DNA of 64,000 nt from Stenotrophomonas sp. ZAC14D1_NAIMI4_1 (lineage in GTDB: Bacteria > Pseudomonadota > Gammaproteobacteria > Xanthomonadales > Xanthomonadaceae): the NCBI RefSeq assembly GCF_003086775.1, contig NZ_CP026001.1:4182125-4246124 (forward strand), written 5' to 3'. The translations under genes were made by a program, and so were the position numbers. This document shows, piece by piece, positions 30,101 through 36,193 of this stretch; the first letter of the stretch is position 1, and each line of letters opens with the position of its first letter. Under the pieces are notes generated by a model. That model saw only the letters and a program-made list of their open reading frames with translations. It searched no databases and had not been told where the DNA came from.

Positions 30101-33100
30101 CAGCTGCACCGCACCGTCATCGCAGTTGGTCGGCAGCTCGGCCTCGCACAGGCGGTAGCCGAAGTTCACCGCACCCGCAGCGGCGGCACCGGGCACCGAG
30201 ATGGTGCCGTTGGGGTTGAGCACGTAGCCGCTGGGCGCACCCAGCAGGCTCAGGATGACTTCGGCCGGGGCCGGCGGAATCGCACCGTTGATGGTGTCGT
30301 TGGCCAGCACGCTGATGGTGGTGCCACCGGTGGCCGGATTCAGCAGGCTGCCGCGGAAGTCATCGTCATTGGCGACCAGCGTGCCGGCGTTGACGTTGAT
30401 GGTGGCCGTGGCGGTGCTGCAGACGGTGTTGAACGGCGCGGCCAGGCAGGCCTGGTAGCTGAAGGTGGTGGTGCCGGTGAACTGCGCCGGCGGCGTGTAG
30501 GTGAAGCTGCCATCGGCGTTGAACACCAGCCCCTGCGGCGCGGTGCCGGTGACGGCATAGGTGCTGCCGGCCGCGACGCGGTCATTCACCGACACATTGC
30601 CGCTGACCGCGCGACCCACCTGGGTGGTGAAGCTGTCGGCCACGGCCTGCGGCGCGATGACCACGGCGATGGTGGCGGTGGCGCAGTTGCTGGTGCCGGC
30701 CTGGCACAGCTGGTAGGTCAGGTTCAGCGGTCCGGCCGGAGCGCCCGCCGGTACCTGCAGTTCGCCGGTGGGCGCCAGCGTGAAGCCGGCCGGCGGCGCG
30801 TTGATCAGCGACAGGGTGGCCTGCGCTGCGTCGATCGCCACACCGTTGAGCGTGTCGTTGGCCAGCACACTGGCGGTGGTGCCGCCGGTGCCGGGCACCG
30901 GCGCGGCGGTGAAGTCGTCATTGCCCGCCACCACAGCGGCGACCGCCACGTTCAACGTCACCGTGGCTGCATCGCAGATGCCGCCATTGGGCGCCGGCAG
31001 GCAGACCTGGTAGCGGAAGCTGTCTGCGCCCGAATACGTGCCCTGCGCGGTGTAGCTGAAGCCGCCATCGGCAGCGACGCTGACCGTGCCGTGCGCGGCA
31101 CCAGCCAGCAGGCTGAACTGCGAACCCGCAGGCACGTTGTCATTGCCGGCCACGGAGCCGCCCAGTGCCACGCCCGCGGTCGCGGTGAAGCTGTCGTCCA
31201 CCGCATCGGGGGCGACGACCAGCTGCACGTTGGCGGTGGCGCAGTTGGTGCCGCCCGGCAGTTCGCAGATCTGGTAGGTGAAGGCATAGGCGCCCGCTGC
31301 GGCACCGGCGGCTACCTGCAGCTGGCCGGCAGCGTTGGCGGTGATGCTGGCCGGTGCACCGCTCAGTGCCAGGCTGACGCCCGCCGGGGCCACCGCCGTG
31401 CCGTTGAGGGTGTCGTTGCCGAGCAGGCTGACGGCGGTGGTGGTGCCCGGCTGCAGCGGCGTGGCGAACAGGTCGTCGGCGGCGGCCAGCTGGTTGGCAG
31501 CCACGCTCACGGTCACCGTGGCGGTATCGCAGACGGTGGCGTTCGGTGCCGGCAGGCAGAGCTGGTAGGTGAAGGTATCCGGCCCGGTACTGGCATTGGC
31601 CGGCGTGTAGGTGAAGGTGCCATCGGCGTTGACCACGGCCGTGCCACGGGTGGCCTGGGTGCCCAGAGTGAAGACCGAGCCGCTGGCGAAGTTGTCATTG
31701 CCGGCCAGGGTGCCGGTCACCGGGCGGCCCCCGCCCGGGGTGCTGACCGCATCGTCCACCGCATCCGGGCTGACCACCAGGTTGGCAGTGGCCGTCGCGC
31801 AGTTGGTGGCAGCGTTGGCATCGCACATCTGGTACGTCAACGCCCGCGGACCCGCAGCAGCGCTGGCCGGCACGACGATGGTGCCGTTGGGGTTGATCGA
31901 GAAGCCGCTGGGCGCACCGACCAGGCTCAGCGTCACCTGCGCCGGCGTGACCGGGACAGTGTCGAAGGTGTCGTTGCCCAGCACGCTGGGCGTGGTGCCA
32001 CCCGCACCCGGCAGCAGCGGCGCGGCGAAGGTATCGTCGTTGGCCACCAGCACGTTGGCATCGACCACCACCGATGCGATCGCCGTCGAGCAGACGCTGC
32101 CATTCGGCGCAGGCAGGCACACCTGGTAGTTGATCTGCACGGGCTGGGCGATATTGCCGGCCGGTGCGTAGGTCAGCGTGCCGGTGCTGCTGATGGTTGC
32201 CCCGGCCACCGGCGTACCGGTCTGGCTGTAGGTGGCGCCGGCCGGCGCGTTGTCGTTGGCGGCGAGGTTGCCGGTGAGCGATGGCGTGCCCGCGTTCACG
32301 TTGTAGCTGTCAGCCACGGCCGTCGGCGCGATGACCAGGCTCGCGGTGGCGGTGGCGCAGTTGGTCGGCGAGGCGTTCTCGCAGATCTGGTAGCCGATCG
32401 ACGTTGCGCCTGCCGCGGCACCGGCCGGCACCGCGATGACGCCCGCGCTGTTGATGGTGAAGCCCGCCGGCGCGTTCTGCAGCGAAATGATCAGGTTGCC
32501 GCCGACCACCGGCTGGCCGTTCAAGGTGTCGTTGCCCAGCACCGTCGGCGTGCTGCCACCGGTGGTGGAGGAAATAGGCGTGGTGAAGCTGTCGTTGGCC
32601 GCGACCAGCGCGTTGGCCTGCACCGGCACGGCCGGCGTGGTGGCGGTGTTGTCGCCCGGGGTCGGGTCGGTGGTACCCGACGGCAGCACCAGCGACACGC
32701 TGTTGGCCGGCACCGTGGCCGGGGTTGCGGCCGGCGCCGTGCCGTTCACCAGCAGCACCACGCTGTCACCCACGCCCACGCTGACCAGCACGTTCACCGC
32801 GTTGCCGCTGCCGCTGGGCTGCGCACAGGACGACGCCGCCGTGGTCGGCTGGCAGGTCCAGGCCACGTTGGTCAGCAGCGAGGACACCGTATCGACCACG
32901 CCCACGCCGCTGGCCGCCGACGGCCCGGCGTTGTTCACCTGGATGCGGTACTGCACCGGCCCGCCTGCGGCCACCGGGCTGGCGCTGACCAGGGTCTTGC
33001 TCACGCTCAGCTGCGCTTGCAGGGCCAGGGCGTTGGTATCGGTGGCGCTGTTGTTGCCGGGCGTGGGGTCGGCCACGTCGGTCGGCGCGGTCACCGTGGC

Positions 33101-33232
33101 GGTGTTGTTCAACGGGTTCGGGTAGCTCTGCGCCAGCAGCGGCGGCGGCAGCAGCAATGCCAGCACGGCCATGGCATGCGCGATGCCGGCCGAAGCCCTG
33201 CCTGCCCTGCCCTGCCTGCCCACTGCTGCCAT
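18185..33232 (-). CDS. Giant repetitive surface protein (~5,015 residues) with Ig-like units, DUF11, SdrD-B-like and OmpA-like C-terminus
   Basis: The start at 33232 is preceded by GAGGA and gives a signal peptide (HAMAVLALLLPPPLLAQS); an upstream in-frame start adds 31 residues. The order is as follows. The first ~200 residues are DUF11-like (mature start YPNPLNNTATV). Then come 22 tandem units of about 180 residues, each made of two Ig/cadherin-like domains, and four more diverged single domains. A second DUF11 domain lies at about 19275-18890, an SdrD-B-like domain (GSVFDDRNGNGIQDDGERG) at about 18880-18560, and an OmpA-like domain (GQALFAPGSATL, LARQRAQAV) at the end. Nearly every Ig-like domain ends with a cysteine pair in YQxC...C. 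It is probably a long adhesive or structural fibre on the cell surface. The function and the partner are not known. Confidence 0.85.
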   Translation of the reverse strand: MAAVGRQGRAGRASAGIAHAMAVLALLLPPPLLAQSYPNPLNNTATVTAPTDVADPTPGNNSATDTNALALQAQLSVSKTLVSASPVAAGGPVQYRIQVNNAGPSAASGVGVVDTVSSLLTNVAWTCQPTTAASSCAQPSGSGNAVNVLVSVGVGDSVVLLVNGTAPAATPATVPANSVSLVLPSGTTDPTPGDNTATTPAVPVQANALVAANDSFTTPISSTTGGSTPTVLGNDTLNGQPVVGGNLIISLQNAPAGFTINSAGVIAVPAGAAAGATSIGYQICENASPTNCATATASLVIAPTAVADSYNVNAGTPSLTGNLAANDNAPAGATYSQTGTPVAGATISSTGTLTYAPAGNIAQPVQINYQVCLPAPNGSVCSTAIASVVVDANVLVANDDTFAAPLLPGAGGTTPSVLGNDTFDTVPVTPAQVTLSLVGAPSGFSINPNGTIVVPASAAAGPRALTYQMCDANAATNCATATANLVVSPDAVDDAVSTPGGGRPVTGTLAGNDNFASGSVFTLGTQATRGTAVVNADGTFTYTPANASTGPDTFTYQLCLPAPNATVCDTATVTVSVAANQLAAADDLFATPLQPGTTTAVSLLGNDTLNGTAVAPAGVSLALSGAPASITANAAGQLQVAAGAAAGAYAFTYQICELPGGTNCATANVQLVVAPDAVDDSFTATAGVALGGSVAGNDNVPAGSQFSLLAGAAHGTVSVAADGGFSYTAQGTYSGADSFRYQVCLPAPNGGICDAATVTLNVAVAAVVAGNDDFTAAPVPGTGGTTASVLANDTLNGVAIDAAQATLSLINAPPAGFTLAPTGELQVPAGAPAGPLNLTYQLCQAGTSNCATATIAVVIAPQAVADSFTTQVGRAVSGNVSVNDRVAAGSTYAVTGTAPQGLVFNADGSFTYTPPAQFTGTTTFSYQACLAAPFNTVCSTATATINVNAGTLVANDDDFRGSLLNPATGGTTISVLANDTINGAIPPAPAEVILSLLGAPSGYVLNPNGTISVPGAAAAGAVNFGYRLCEAELPTNCDDGAVQLLLAPVAVNDNVSTAVGVPVSGNVGSNDNVPAGATFSVTGTAPAGLVLAAGGAFTYTPPAGTQGIVTFAYQACLPAPNGTVCAGATVTLNVNAGTLVAGDDDFRATPIGAGGGSTLSVLLNDSLNGTQPPASADVLLSLVGAPSGFTLDANGVLNVDAGVPSGALTLTYQLCETALPSNCDSAQIRLVVSPTAVADVFSTPAGQLLSGSVASNDNAPVGAVFTVSGTTPDGLQLGRDGTFQYTPPAGFTGPVSFSYQACLPAPDGALCSTAGATINVNAGTLMAMDDDFSATPLAPGATSSTSVLVNDSLNGGVPPPAGSVTLALVGAPSGYALTTAGLLQVPASAAAGATVLSYQICETAAPSNCASASIRLVVTPSAQNDSYSTAAGQPLNGSVGDNDNVPAGAVFTIVGATPAGLSFGGGGSFTYLPPVNAASPITFTYQVCLPAPNNALCATATASINITVGSLAANNDDFSSAPVNPVTGGSTPSVLLNDALNGSTPPAAADVLLSLAGAPAGISLNPDGTVSVAAGVPAGGRTLTYQLCEAAAPGNCATATLRLVVAPSAVDDALSTPAGVDLASSVAGNDNVGSGAQFSVVGTPPPGLQFNADGSFIFAPATGFSGAVTFSYQVCLAAPDSGACATATATLNVNSGTLVAVDDTITAPVAAGSATSSVLGNDTLNSATPAADEVVLSLVGAPSGFSIAADGTIAVATGTASGAISLTYQVCEAAATTNCATANVALVVAPAPANDAFAVQAGLSVTANVASNDGMPVGSTFALQGTPPAGVTFNADGSFTYAPPAGTTSPTSFVYQACLPAPNSAVCATATATLNINNGALLANNDSFGAIVPGAATASVLANDTLNGVSPPAPANVALTLVGAPAGFSISPTGTVSVPADAASGATTLTYQVCETAAANNCATASIALVVRPTPQNDTISVQAGQANTGNVAGNDAMPAGSTWNVPSPPQGLVFNANGSFTYTPPAGTLGPVTFSYQACLPAPDAAVCGTATATLTIAVSAIVATDDAFAAPLTAGSVTPSVLANDVLNGVTPPPSATVQLLLVAPPAGFIINNDGSVQIPASAPAGATTLTYQLCETASPTNCATAAITFVVTPAPQADAFAVQAGASLTGASVATNDNLPPGSSWAVQGTPPAGLAFTADGSFNYTPPVGTLGAVTFTYQACLPAPNTAVCSTATATINVNTGTLAAANDSFSGIAAGGTTASVLANDSLNGTPPVAASVQLSLVGAPAGFVINPDGTIAVPGGVLSGATTLTYQICEAAAPSNCDTATVALVISPSPQADAYSVLAAGTISNGNVAANDNLPTGSQFSVQGTVPAGLSFNNDGSFTYTAPANTPSPVTFSYQACLPAPDAALCGTATVTLNINDGTLAAADDSFTVAPGGSTGTSVLANDALNNVSPPAAGTVLVSLVGAPAGFVLAADGVLTVPAGIVSGPLTLTYQACEAASAGNCDTASIALVILPAPQADVFGVQAGQVLSASVAGNDNMPAGSSWTVQGATPAGLVFNTDGSFSYTPPSGVTGAVTFLYQACLAAPNAANCATAQATLNVSNGTLLAGDDTLAGIAPGGTSAASVLANDSLNGVSPPAPGDVVLSLVGAPAAFTLNPNGTITAGSGAMSGPTTLTYQICEAVAPGNCANASVTVVVNPAPQDDAAAVQVGQSLSASVASNDNMPAGSSWSLPGTPPAGFSFNADGSYTYAPPAGTSGPVVVAYQVCLPAPNANLCGTATLTLNINNGALVAADDTLSGVVAGSTSSTSVLANDSLNGVSPPADATVVLSLVGAPAGYAITPQGTISVPSSAVSGPVTLTYQICEAAAANNCDTASVTVVVRPSPQPDAFAVQVGQTLSDSVAGNDNVPPGAQYSVQGTAPDGLVMTATGAFTYTPPAGRLGVVTFDYQVCLPAPNAAVCGVTTATLTINNGTLVAGDDSFSNIAPGSTVGTSVLANDSLNGVSPPAAGTVTLALVGAPAGFSISADGLITVGTGVQSGPTTLTYRICEAASPANCDTASVLVVVSPAPQPDAFAVQAGQTLANSVAGNDNMPVGSTWSVQGTAPAGLTFDANGSFTYAPPAGTAGPITVTYQACLPAPNAALCGTTTFTLNINNGDLVAGDDVITGVVAGGTSAASVLANDRLNGASPAPAADVRLSLVGAPAGFTLNPDGTITVGSGVLAGSTTLRYQLCEAAAANNCDTASVTVVVSPTPQADAFSVQAGQQLVNNVAGNDNMPAGSTWSVQGTAPAGLVFNADGSFSYTPPAGTLGAVTFSYQACLPAPNGSVCGTATVTLNVNTGTLLAGDDSFSNIAPGTATPSVLGNDSLNGVTPPAASVSLSLVGAPTGFGINPDGTISVGSGVVSGSTTLTYQICEVAASSNCATASVNVVVSPAPQADAFSVQAGQSVNNNVAGNDNMPAGSTWSVQGTTPAGLVFNSDGSFSYTPPSGTTGPVSFTYQACLPAPDAALCGTATVTLNVNSGTLVAGNDSFTGIAPGTATPSVLANDSLNGASPPAAGSVTVSLVGAPAGFTIAADGTISVGTGVTAGTTTLTYQVCEAAASSNCATATVTVVVSPTPQPDAFSVQAGQVLSNTVTGNDSMPAGSSFSVQGATPAGLVFNTDGSFTYAPPAGTTGVVGFTYQTCLPAPNAALCNTATVSFNIGTGTLLAANDSFSGIAPGGTTSSVLANDSLNGVSPPAAGTVTLGLVGAPAGFAINADGTISIGGGVTSGATTLTYRVCEAAAPSNCATATVNVVVSPVPQADAFSVQAGQTVSNSVAGNDNLPAGSTWSLQGTAPAGLVFNADGSFTYQPPVGTTGAVTFTYQACLPAPDAALCGTATVTLNVNTGTLVAGDDSFPGIAPGGTTPSVLGNDSLNGVTPPPANTVTLGLVGAPAGISINPDGTISIGSGVPSGPTSITYQVCEVAAPSNCANATVSVVVSPAPQPDAYSVRAGQVLSNTVAGNDNMPAGSTWSVQGATPPGLVFNADGSFTYTPPAGTLGAVTFTYQVCLPAPNAAQCGTASVTLNVNTGTLVAGDDSFSGIAPGGTTPSVLANDSLNGTSPPAAGTVTLTLVGAPAGFGINPDGTISIGTGVTSGPTTVTYQVCEVAAPGNCATASVTVVVSPAPQPDAFSVQAGQTLANSVASNDNMPAGSVWSVQGTAPAGLLFNADGSFTYTPPVGTSGPVSFTYQVCLPAPNAALCSTATVIFNVGGAANVVLAVNDDFSSTPVDPSVGGTIARSVLDNDSFNNVSPPPVGSVVASLTGSTPGYTMNNQGQIMVAPGVQAGQVQLAYQLCENGVPTNCTTAIATVLVQGPVGALLAVDDTGGPVGPEGRTRLLNVFANDTFNSAALDPAQVNFVPVATNALTFSADGWVDVAAGLAPGSYSTTYTLCLVNQPTVCDVGTVTVTVIAAEPGVVAEDDQVNLPQDGVVEIDVLGNDRMDGTPVDPSGVTVTITSPPPYGDATVLPDRRIRFAVRAYFSGVQTFEYQVCDATDPSMCATASVTITVDANVLTLVDDAVTAETSGPLLINVLANDTTRSAPLDPASLQVAAAPAHGTVQCANGVCTYTPAADFSGTDSFRYRVCDLSVPTPLCAEANVAVTVAGQQAVLRLTKVAAKRSAQIGDLVRYTVTIDNVGEVDANGATLLDTLPPGFTFVSGGFAVRDADNDARISGVQPLRIDGIDVPVGERATVVYYLRVGAGTGTGVHTNRITAIDGQNRSIANVATADVDVSVDPLLDESLIIGSVFDDRNGNGIQDDGERGIPGVRVAAVEGLVMETDAFGRYHLVGIPGGEARGRNFILKVDPSTLPAGARFTTPNPLVRRITPGLPARFDFGVHMPDGALSREGTPAAVVPRPARVELGQALFAPGSATLAADRASVLDKAAQALLARGGGRVLLVATAGEEALARQRAQAVRGALASRLPADVAAATRIEVHGGDGRVLQQLTIEPPSGPPPAGPNSGEGR
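20430..32620 (-). repeat. Coding tandem repeat: 22 units of about 545-560 bp
   Basis: The giant gene consists here of 22 direct repeats. Each unit encodes an A domain (DDSF, SVLANDSLNG, SLVGAPAGF, DGTI, TYQICEAAAPSNCATA) and a B domain (ADAFSVQAG, GNDNMPAGS, FNADGSFTYTPP, YQACLPAPNAALCGTA). Unit borders, taken at the DDSF codons, fall near 32600, 32040, 31460, 30920, 30360, 29800 and so on down to about 20970. Units 12-22 (20.4-26.5 kb) are the most alike. Units 1-9 are more diverged, with insertions of several residues before SVL. Confidence 0.85.
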
Positions 33233-33341
33233 GCGTCCGTCCTCGAATGCACGCCGTCGCCTGCTGCAGGCATCCGGCATCGGTGGTCCTGTCCTTCCCC
33301 CGCGCAGGGCATTCCCCGCGCGCACTGCACCGCACCGCGCG

Positions 33342-35498
33342 CTAGTAGGCGCCCGGGTTGTTGCTGAAGCTCACTGGCACGCTGATCGTTGCCTGGCCAC
33401 CGTTGACCAGGTTCACGCCCACGTTCACCGCATTGCCGCCCGCCGCGCCGCCGCTGGCCGCCGCGCAGGTACTGCCGCTGGTCGCACTGCACGTCCACGC
33501 GCCACGCAGGGTGGTGCCGTTGGGCAGGGTGTCGGTGACCGTCGCATTGGTCACCGCATCGGGCCCGTTGTTGACCACCTGCAGCGTGTAGGTCGCAGTG
33601 CCGCCGGGCGTATAGGTGCCGCTGCCATCGCTCTTGGTGATCGACAGATCGGCCTGGCGCGTGCGGTTGGTGATGCGGCACACCAGGGTGGTGGCGGTGG
33701 CGGTCATCGCCGGCGCCTGCAGGGTGAAGCTGCCGCCGCTGCCCGAGGAGACCACGGCGTTGTTCTGGTCGGTGCACTGCCAGGTGCTGGCATAGCGGGT
33801 CAGCGTGGTACCGGCCGCCGCCGCCTCGGCCAGCGCATAGCTGCCACCAGGCACGGTGATGATCGCCGCCGTGGCGCCGTTGTTGCCGACGTTGCTGGCC
33901 GAGCCCACCGTGCTGCCGTTGTAGGTGATGGACAGGTTGAAGCGGCCGGTGTCGCTGGTCGGCTGCAGGTCCTTCACCAGCTGCAGGGTGGCGGCGCAGG
34001 CCTGGGTCACGCCTTCCACGGTGAACACCGCCTGGCCCACGCGGATGCCGAGCAGGGCCAGCAGGTTGTCGACCACGCCGCCGAGCACCGCGGTCAGCAC
34101 CGGGGTCACCACCGCATTGACCAGCGTGCGCACCGGCGTCAGCAGCGTGTTGACGATGCCGTTGACCAGGTCGGCCACCGGCAGTGGCAGCGACAACGAG
34201 CCCAGCAGCGTCACCTGTGGATTGCCACTGATGAGCTGGATGTTGAGTGAGTTGACCAGGGTGGAGACCAGCGTGGCCGCGCTGACCGTGCCGGCGGTGA
34301 GCGTGCGTGTCTGTGGGTAGGGCCCGGTGAAGCTGGCGCTCTGCAGGCCCGGTGTCGCCGTGGCAAAGCCACGGATGCCCACCGCGATCGGGATGGTGAT
34401 GTCGGCCACCGGCACCGTGGCGCCCAGCAGGGTCACGCCCACCCGCACCTTCACACTGAGGTTGGTCAGGGTGGCCGTGGTGAGCGCCGTTTCGGTCAGC
34501 ACCGTGCTGCGGTTGAAGAAGGTGGCATCGCTGATCTGGCCGACATACAGGTTGACCAGGCCCGGGCGCGCCTGCAGGGTCACCGCGTTGCCGACCAGGT
34601 TCACCGCCGAGATCGACCCTTCGGCGCGTGCGACATCGGCGTAGACCTGCAGGTGCAGCACGTCGGCGCTGATGCTGGTGTTGGACAGCGAGACACCAAG
34701 CAGGTTGAGTCCATTCAACGCAGCGGTCAGGGTGCCGGTGTTCAGGCCCTGCACCAGGTCCAGGTCGAGCTTGATGCGGATGGCCGCGCTGTGGAATGCC
34801 GCGCCCACCGTGCCGCAGTTGTAGCTCGGAGGTTCGATCACCTGCGCCCACAGGCGCACGTTGGCCACGCCGTTGAGGCCCAGCGCCGCGGTGTTCACCG
34901 TGATCGGGGTCGGCGTGGTCAGCACGTTGCGGAAGTTGTAGAGCTGCACGCCGCCGGTCAGCAGGTCGAGCACGTTCAGGCGCACCGTGGCCAGCGAACC
35001 GGTCGGCAGCGCGACCTGCAGGATGTCGGCCAGGCGGATGCTGCCGGAGGTACCGGCCACGCCCAGCGGCAGCACGTTCAGCACGTTGGCCGCAGCGGTC
35101 TGGCCATCGGCCTGCAGCACCTGCACCATCGCCGCACGCAGCTGGCCCAGGGTGATGTTGGTGTTGAGCACCTGGCTGGGATCGCTGACGGTGACGCCGC
35201 CATTGAGCTGGGTCAGCAGTGCATTGAGGTTGACGTTGGCGCCCGCCAGACTGTTCCAGTCGGCGACGCTGAGCGTGAGACTGGTGCCCGGCAGCAGCGC
35301 GCTGAACAGCAGGTTGAGGATCGGGCTCTGGGTGGAATCAACCGACACCAGGCGCGGTCCAGCGCTGACGCAGGCCCCGGCAGTGCAGGCGGACTGGGCC
35401 TGTGCGCGGCCCAGGCAGGAGAGCACTGCCAGCACCACAAGCATCACCAGCGCCTGCCAGCGCAATGACGATGCTTTCACGCCCTTCACATTAACCAT
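33342..35498 (-). CDS. Secreted DUF11-containing surface protein, first gene of the giant-repeat operon
   Basis: A 718-residue exported protein. The ATG at 35498 follows GGAG at eight bases and gives a signal peptide (LVMLVVLAVLSCLGRAQAQS). Residues ~30-480 are a beta-rich, Leu/Val/Thr/Asn-rich region of a kind seen in secreted surface proteins. Residues ~490-600 look like prealbumin- or Ig-like domains, and the last ~90 residues are a DUF11 domain (ADLSITKSDGSGTYTPGG onward). The DUF11 domain stops short, ending VSFSNNPGAY, and lacks its final NTATV-type strand. The giant gene begins 109 bases downstream. No sorting or anchor motif is present. Function unknown. Confidence 0.8.
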   Translation of the reverse strand: MVNVKGVKASSLRWQALVMLVVLAVLSCLGRAQAQSACTAGACVSAGPRLVSVDSTQSPILNLLFSALLPGTSLTLSVADWNSLAGANVNLNALLTQLNGGVTVSDPSQVLNTNITLGQLRAAMVQVLQADGQTAAANVLNVLPLGVAGTSGSIRLADILQVALPTGSLATVRLNVLDLLTGGVQLYNFRNVLTTPTPITVNTAALGLNGVANVRLWAQVIEPPSYNCGTVGAAFHSAAIRIKLDLDLVQGLNTGTLTAALNGLNLLGVSLSNTSISADVLHLQVYADVARAEGSISAVNLVGNAVTLQARPGLVNLYVGQISDATFFNRSTVLTETALTTATLTNLSVKVRVGVTLLGATVPVADITIPIAVGIRGFATATPGLQSASFTGPYPQTRTLTAGTVSAATLVSTLVNSLNIQLISGNPQVTLLGSLSLPLPVADLVNGIVNTLLTPVRTLVNAVVTPVLTAVLGGVVDNLLALLGIRVGQAVFTVEGVTQACAATLQLVKDLQPTSDTGRFNLSITYNGSTVGSASNVGNNGATAAIITVPGGSYALAEAAAAGTTLTRYASTWQCTDQNNAVVSSGSGGSFTLQAPAMTATATTLVCRITNRTRQADLSITKSDGSGTYTPGGTATYTLQVVNNGPDAVTNATVTDTLPNGTTLRGAWTCSATSGSTCAAASGGAAGGNAVNVGVNLVNGGQATISVPVSFSNNPGAY

Positions 35499-35624
35499 GC
35501 ATCGTTCTCCGCCGATTTTGGGCAGAGGCACGCCGTGGCGACGTGATCAGCGCGTCGTCCTGGAGTAATCGCTCCGCCGGTGTCGCTCCCTGCGTGGGAC
35601 TGCGTTCATTTCCGGTTCGGTTCG

Positions 35625-35653
35625 ATTAATCCGGGGCAACAAAAGGCCGTCAA
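35625..35653 (-). promoter_or_regulatory. Candidate sigma-70 promoter of the 21-kb surface operon
   Basis: On the minus strand TTGACG (35653-35648) is followed after 17 bases by ATTAAT (35630-35625). This would give a leader of about 120 bases before the ATG at 35498. It is the best -35/-10 pair seen in the gap 35499-35812. Confidence 0.5.
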
Positions 35654-35734
35654 ACAAGACGGCGTGAAATCGGGGGGAAGAGGCGCTTGCTGGCGCGCAG
35701 GAACGACGCGCAAGCCTCTTGAAGTGCAGAAAGG

Positions 35735-35772
35735 GACAGCAATTCTGTACACGCAGAAAAAGTATTGCTGTC
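35735..35772. promoter_or_regulatory. Nested palindromes, probable operator for the XRE regulator
   Basis: GACAGCAAT (35735-35743) and ATTGCTGTC (35764-35772) form a perfect 9-bp inverted repeat. Within it lies TTCTG-N6-CAGAA (35743-35758). The pair sits in the gap between the XRE-type regulator (41 bases downstream) and the surface operon, about 80 bases upstream of the operon's candidate -35 box. Autoregulation by the XRE protein is an inference. Confidence 0.5.
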
Positions 35773-35812
35773 AGGGAAGCAGCGCTTACCGAACATGGAG
35801 AGGGGGTGAAAT

Positions 35813-36175
35813 ATGCAGGCGATGTGCGACAGAATCCGCCGGGCCCGACTAACGGCTGGCCTTTCTCAAACGCAGTTGGCGTTGCATTGCGGGGTTCGCC
35901 GCAGCGCCGTGGCTCAGTGGGAACGTGACGGCGGTACCGTTCCCAGTGTGCAGCATCTCTCGAAACTCGCGATTGTGACGCAGGTCCACTTTGAGTGGCT
36001 GGCCACCGGTCGTGGCCCCGGGCGTCCGGAAGACGGCGAACTGGCGCCGCCGGAAAATGCTGCGGTGGAGGCGGGCCGCAGCCCGCAGGAGAACGCGATC
36101 CTGTCCCTGCTGCGGCGACTGCCGCCACGCAAGCGCCAGGTCGCCCACGCCATCATTGAAATGCTGACCGAGTAG
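35813..36175 (+). CDS. XRE-family helix-turn-helix transcriptional regulator
   Basis: A 120-residue protein. Residues ~4-60 are a Cro/CI-type helix-turn-helix (IRRARLTAGLSQTQLALHCG, then RSAVAQWERDGGTVPS). A Pro/Glu linker and a basic C-terminal helix (LLRRLPPRKRQVAHAIIEML) follow, which could mediate dimerisation. The ATG at 35813 is preceded by a purine-rich GGAGAGGGGG. It is divergent from the surface operon and convergent with ung. The palindromes at 35735-35772 are the likely target, which makes it a candidate regulator of itself and of the 21-kb operon. Confidence 0.85.
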   Translation: MQAMCDRIRRARLTAGLSQTQLALHCGVRRSAVAQWERDGGTVPSVQHLSKLAIVTQVHFEWLATGRGPGRPEDGELAPPENAAVEAGRSPQENAILSLLRRLPPRKRQVAHAIIEMLTE

Positions 36176-36193
36176 GGTCGGGCCCGCGCGCCG

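Noticed and set aside
20430..32620. CRISPR-like periodic repeats
   Set aside because: The period is about 550 bp, the repeats are coding with variable third positions, and there are no short identical repeats separated by unique spacers.
17783..33367. A plus-strand open frame of about 5,190 codons antisense to the giant gene
   Set aside because: It is the mirror of a high-GC repetitive gene: no stop arises because each unit repeats the same codons. The product is Arg/Gly/His/Ala-rich and low in hydrophobic core, with no domain, start signal or signal peptide. The minus-strand frame has clear domains.
33109..34851. A 580-codon minus-strand frame bridging the DUF11 gene and the giant
   Set aside because: It is a shifted frame of both genes, giving Arg/Gln/Gly-rich sequence. 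Frameshift joining of the two genes was considered, but each has its own signal peptide and ribosome-binding site.
35743..35758. LexA (SOS) box in TTCTG-N6-CAGAA
   Set aside because: The sequence does not match the LexA sites known to me in xanthomonads or enterobacteria, and no SOS gene is adjacent except ung, which is not on this promoter. A site for the XRE protein is more likely.
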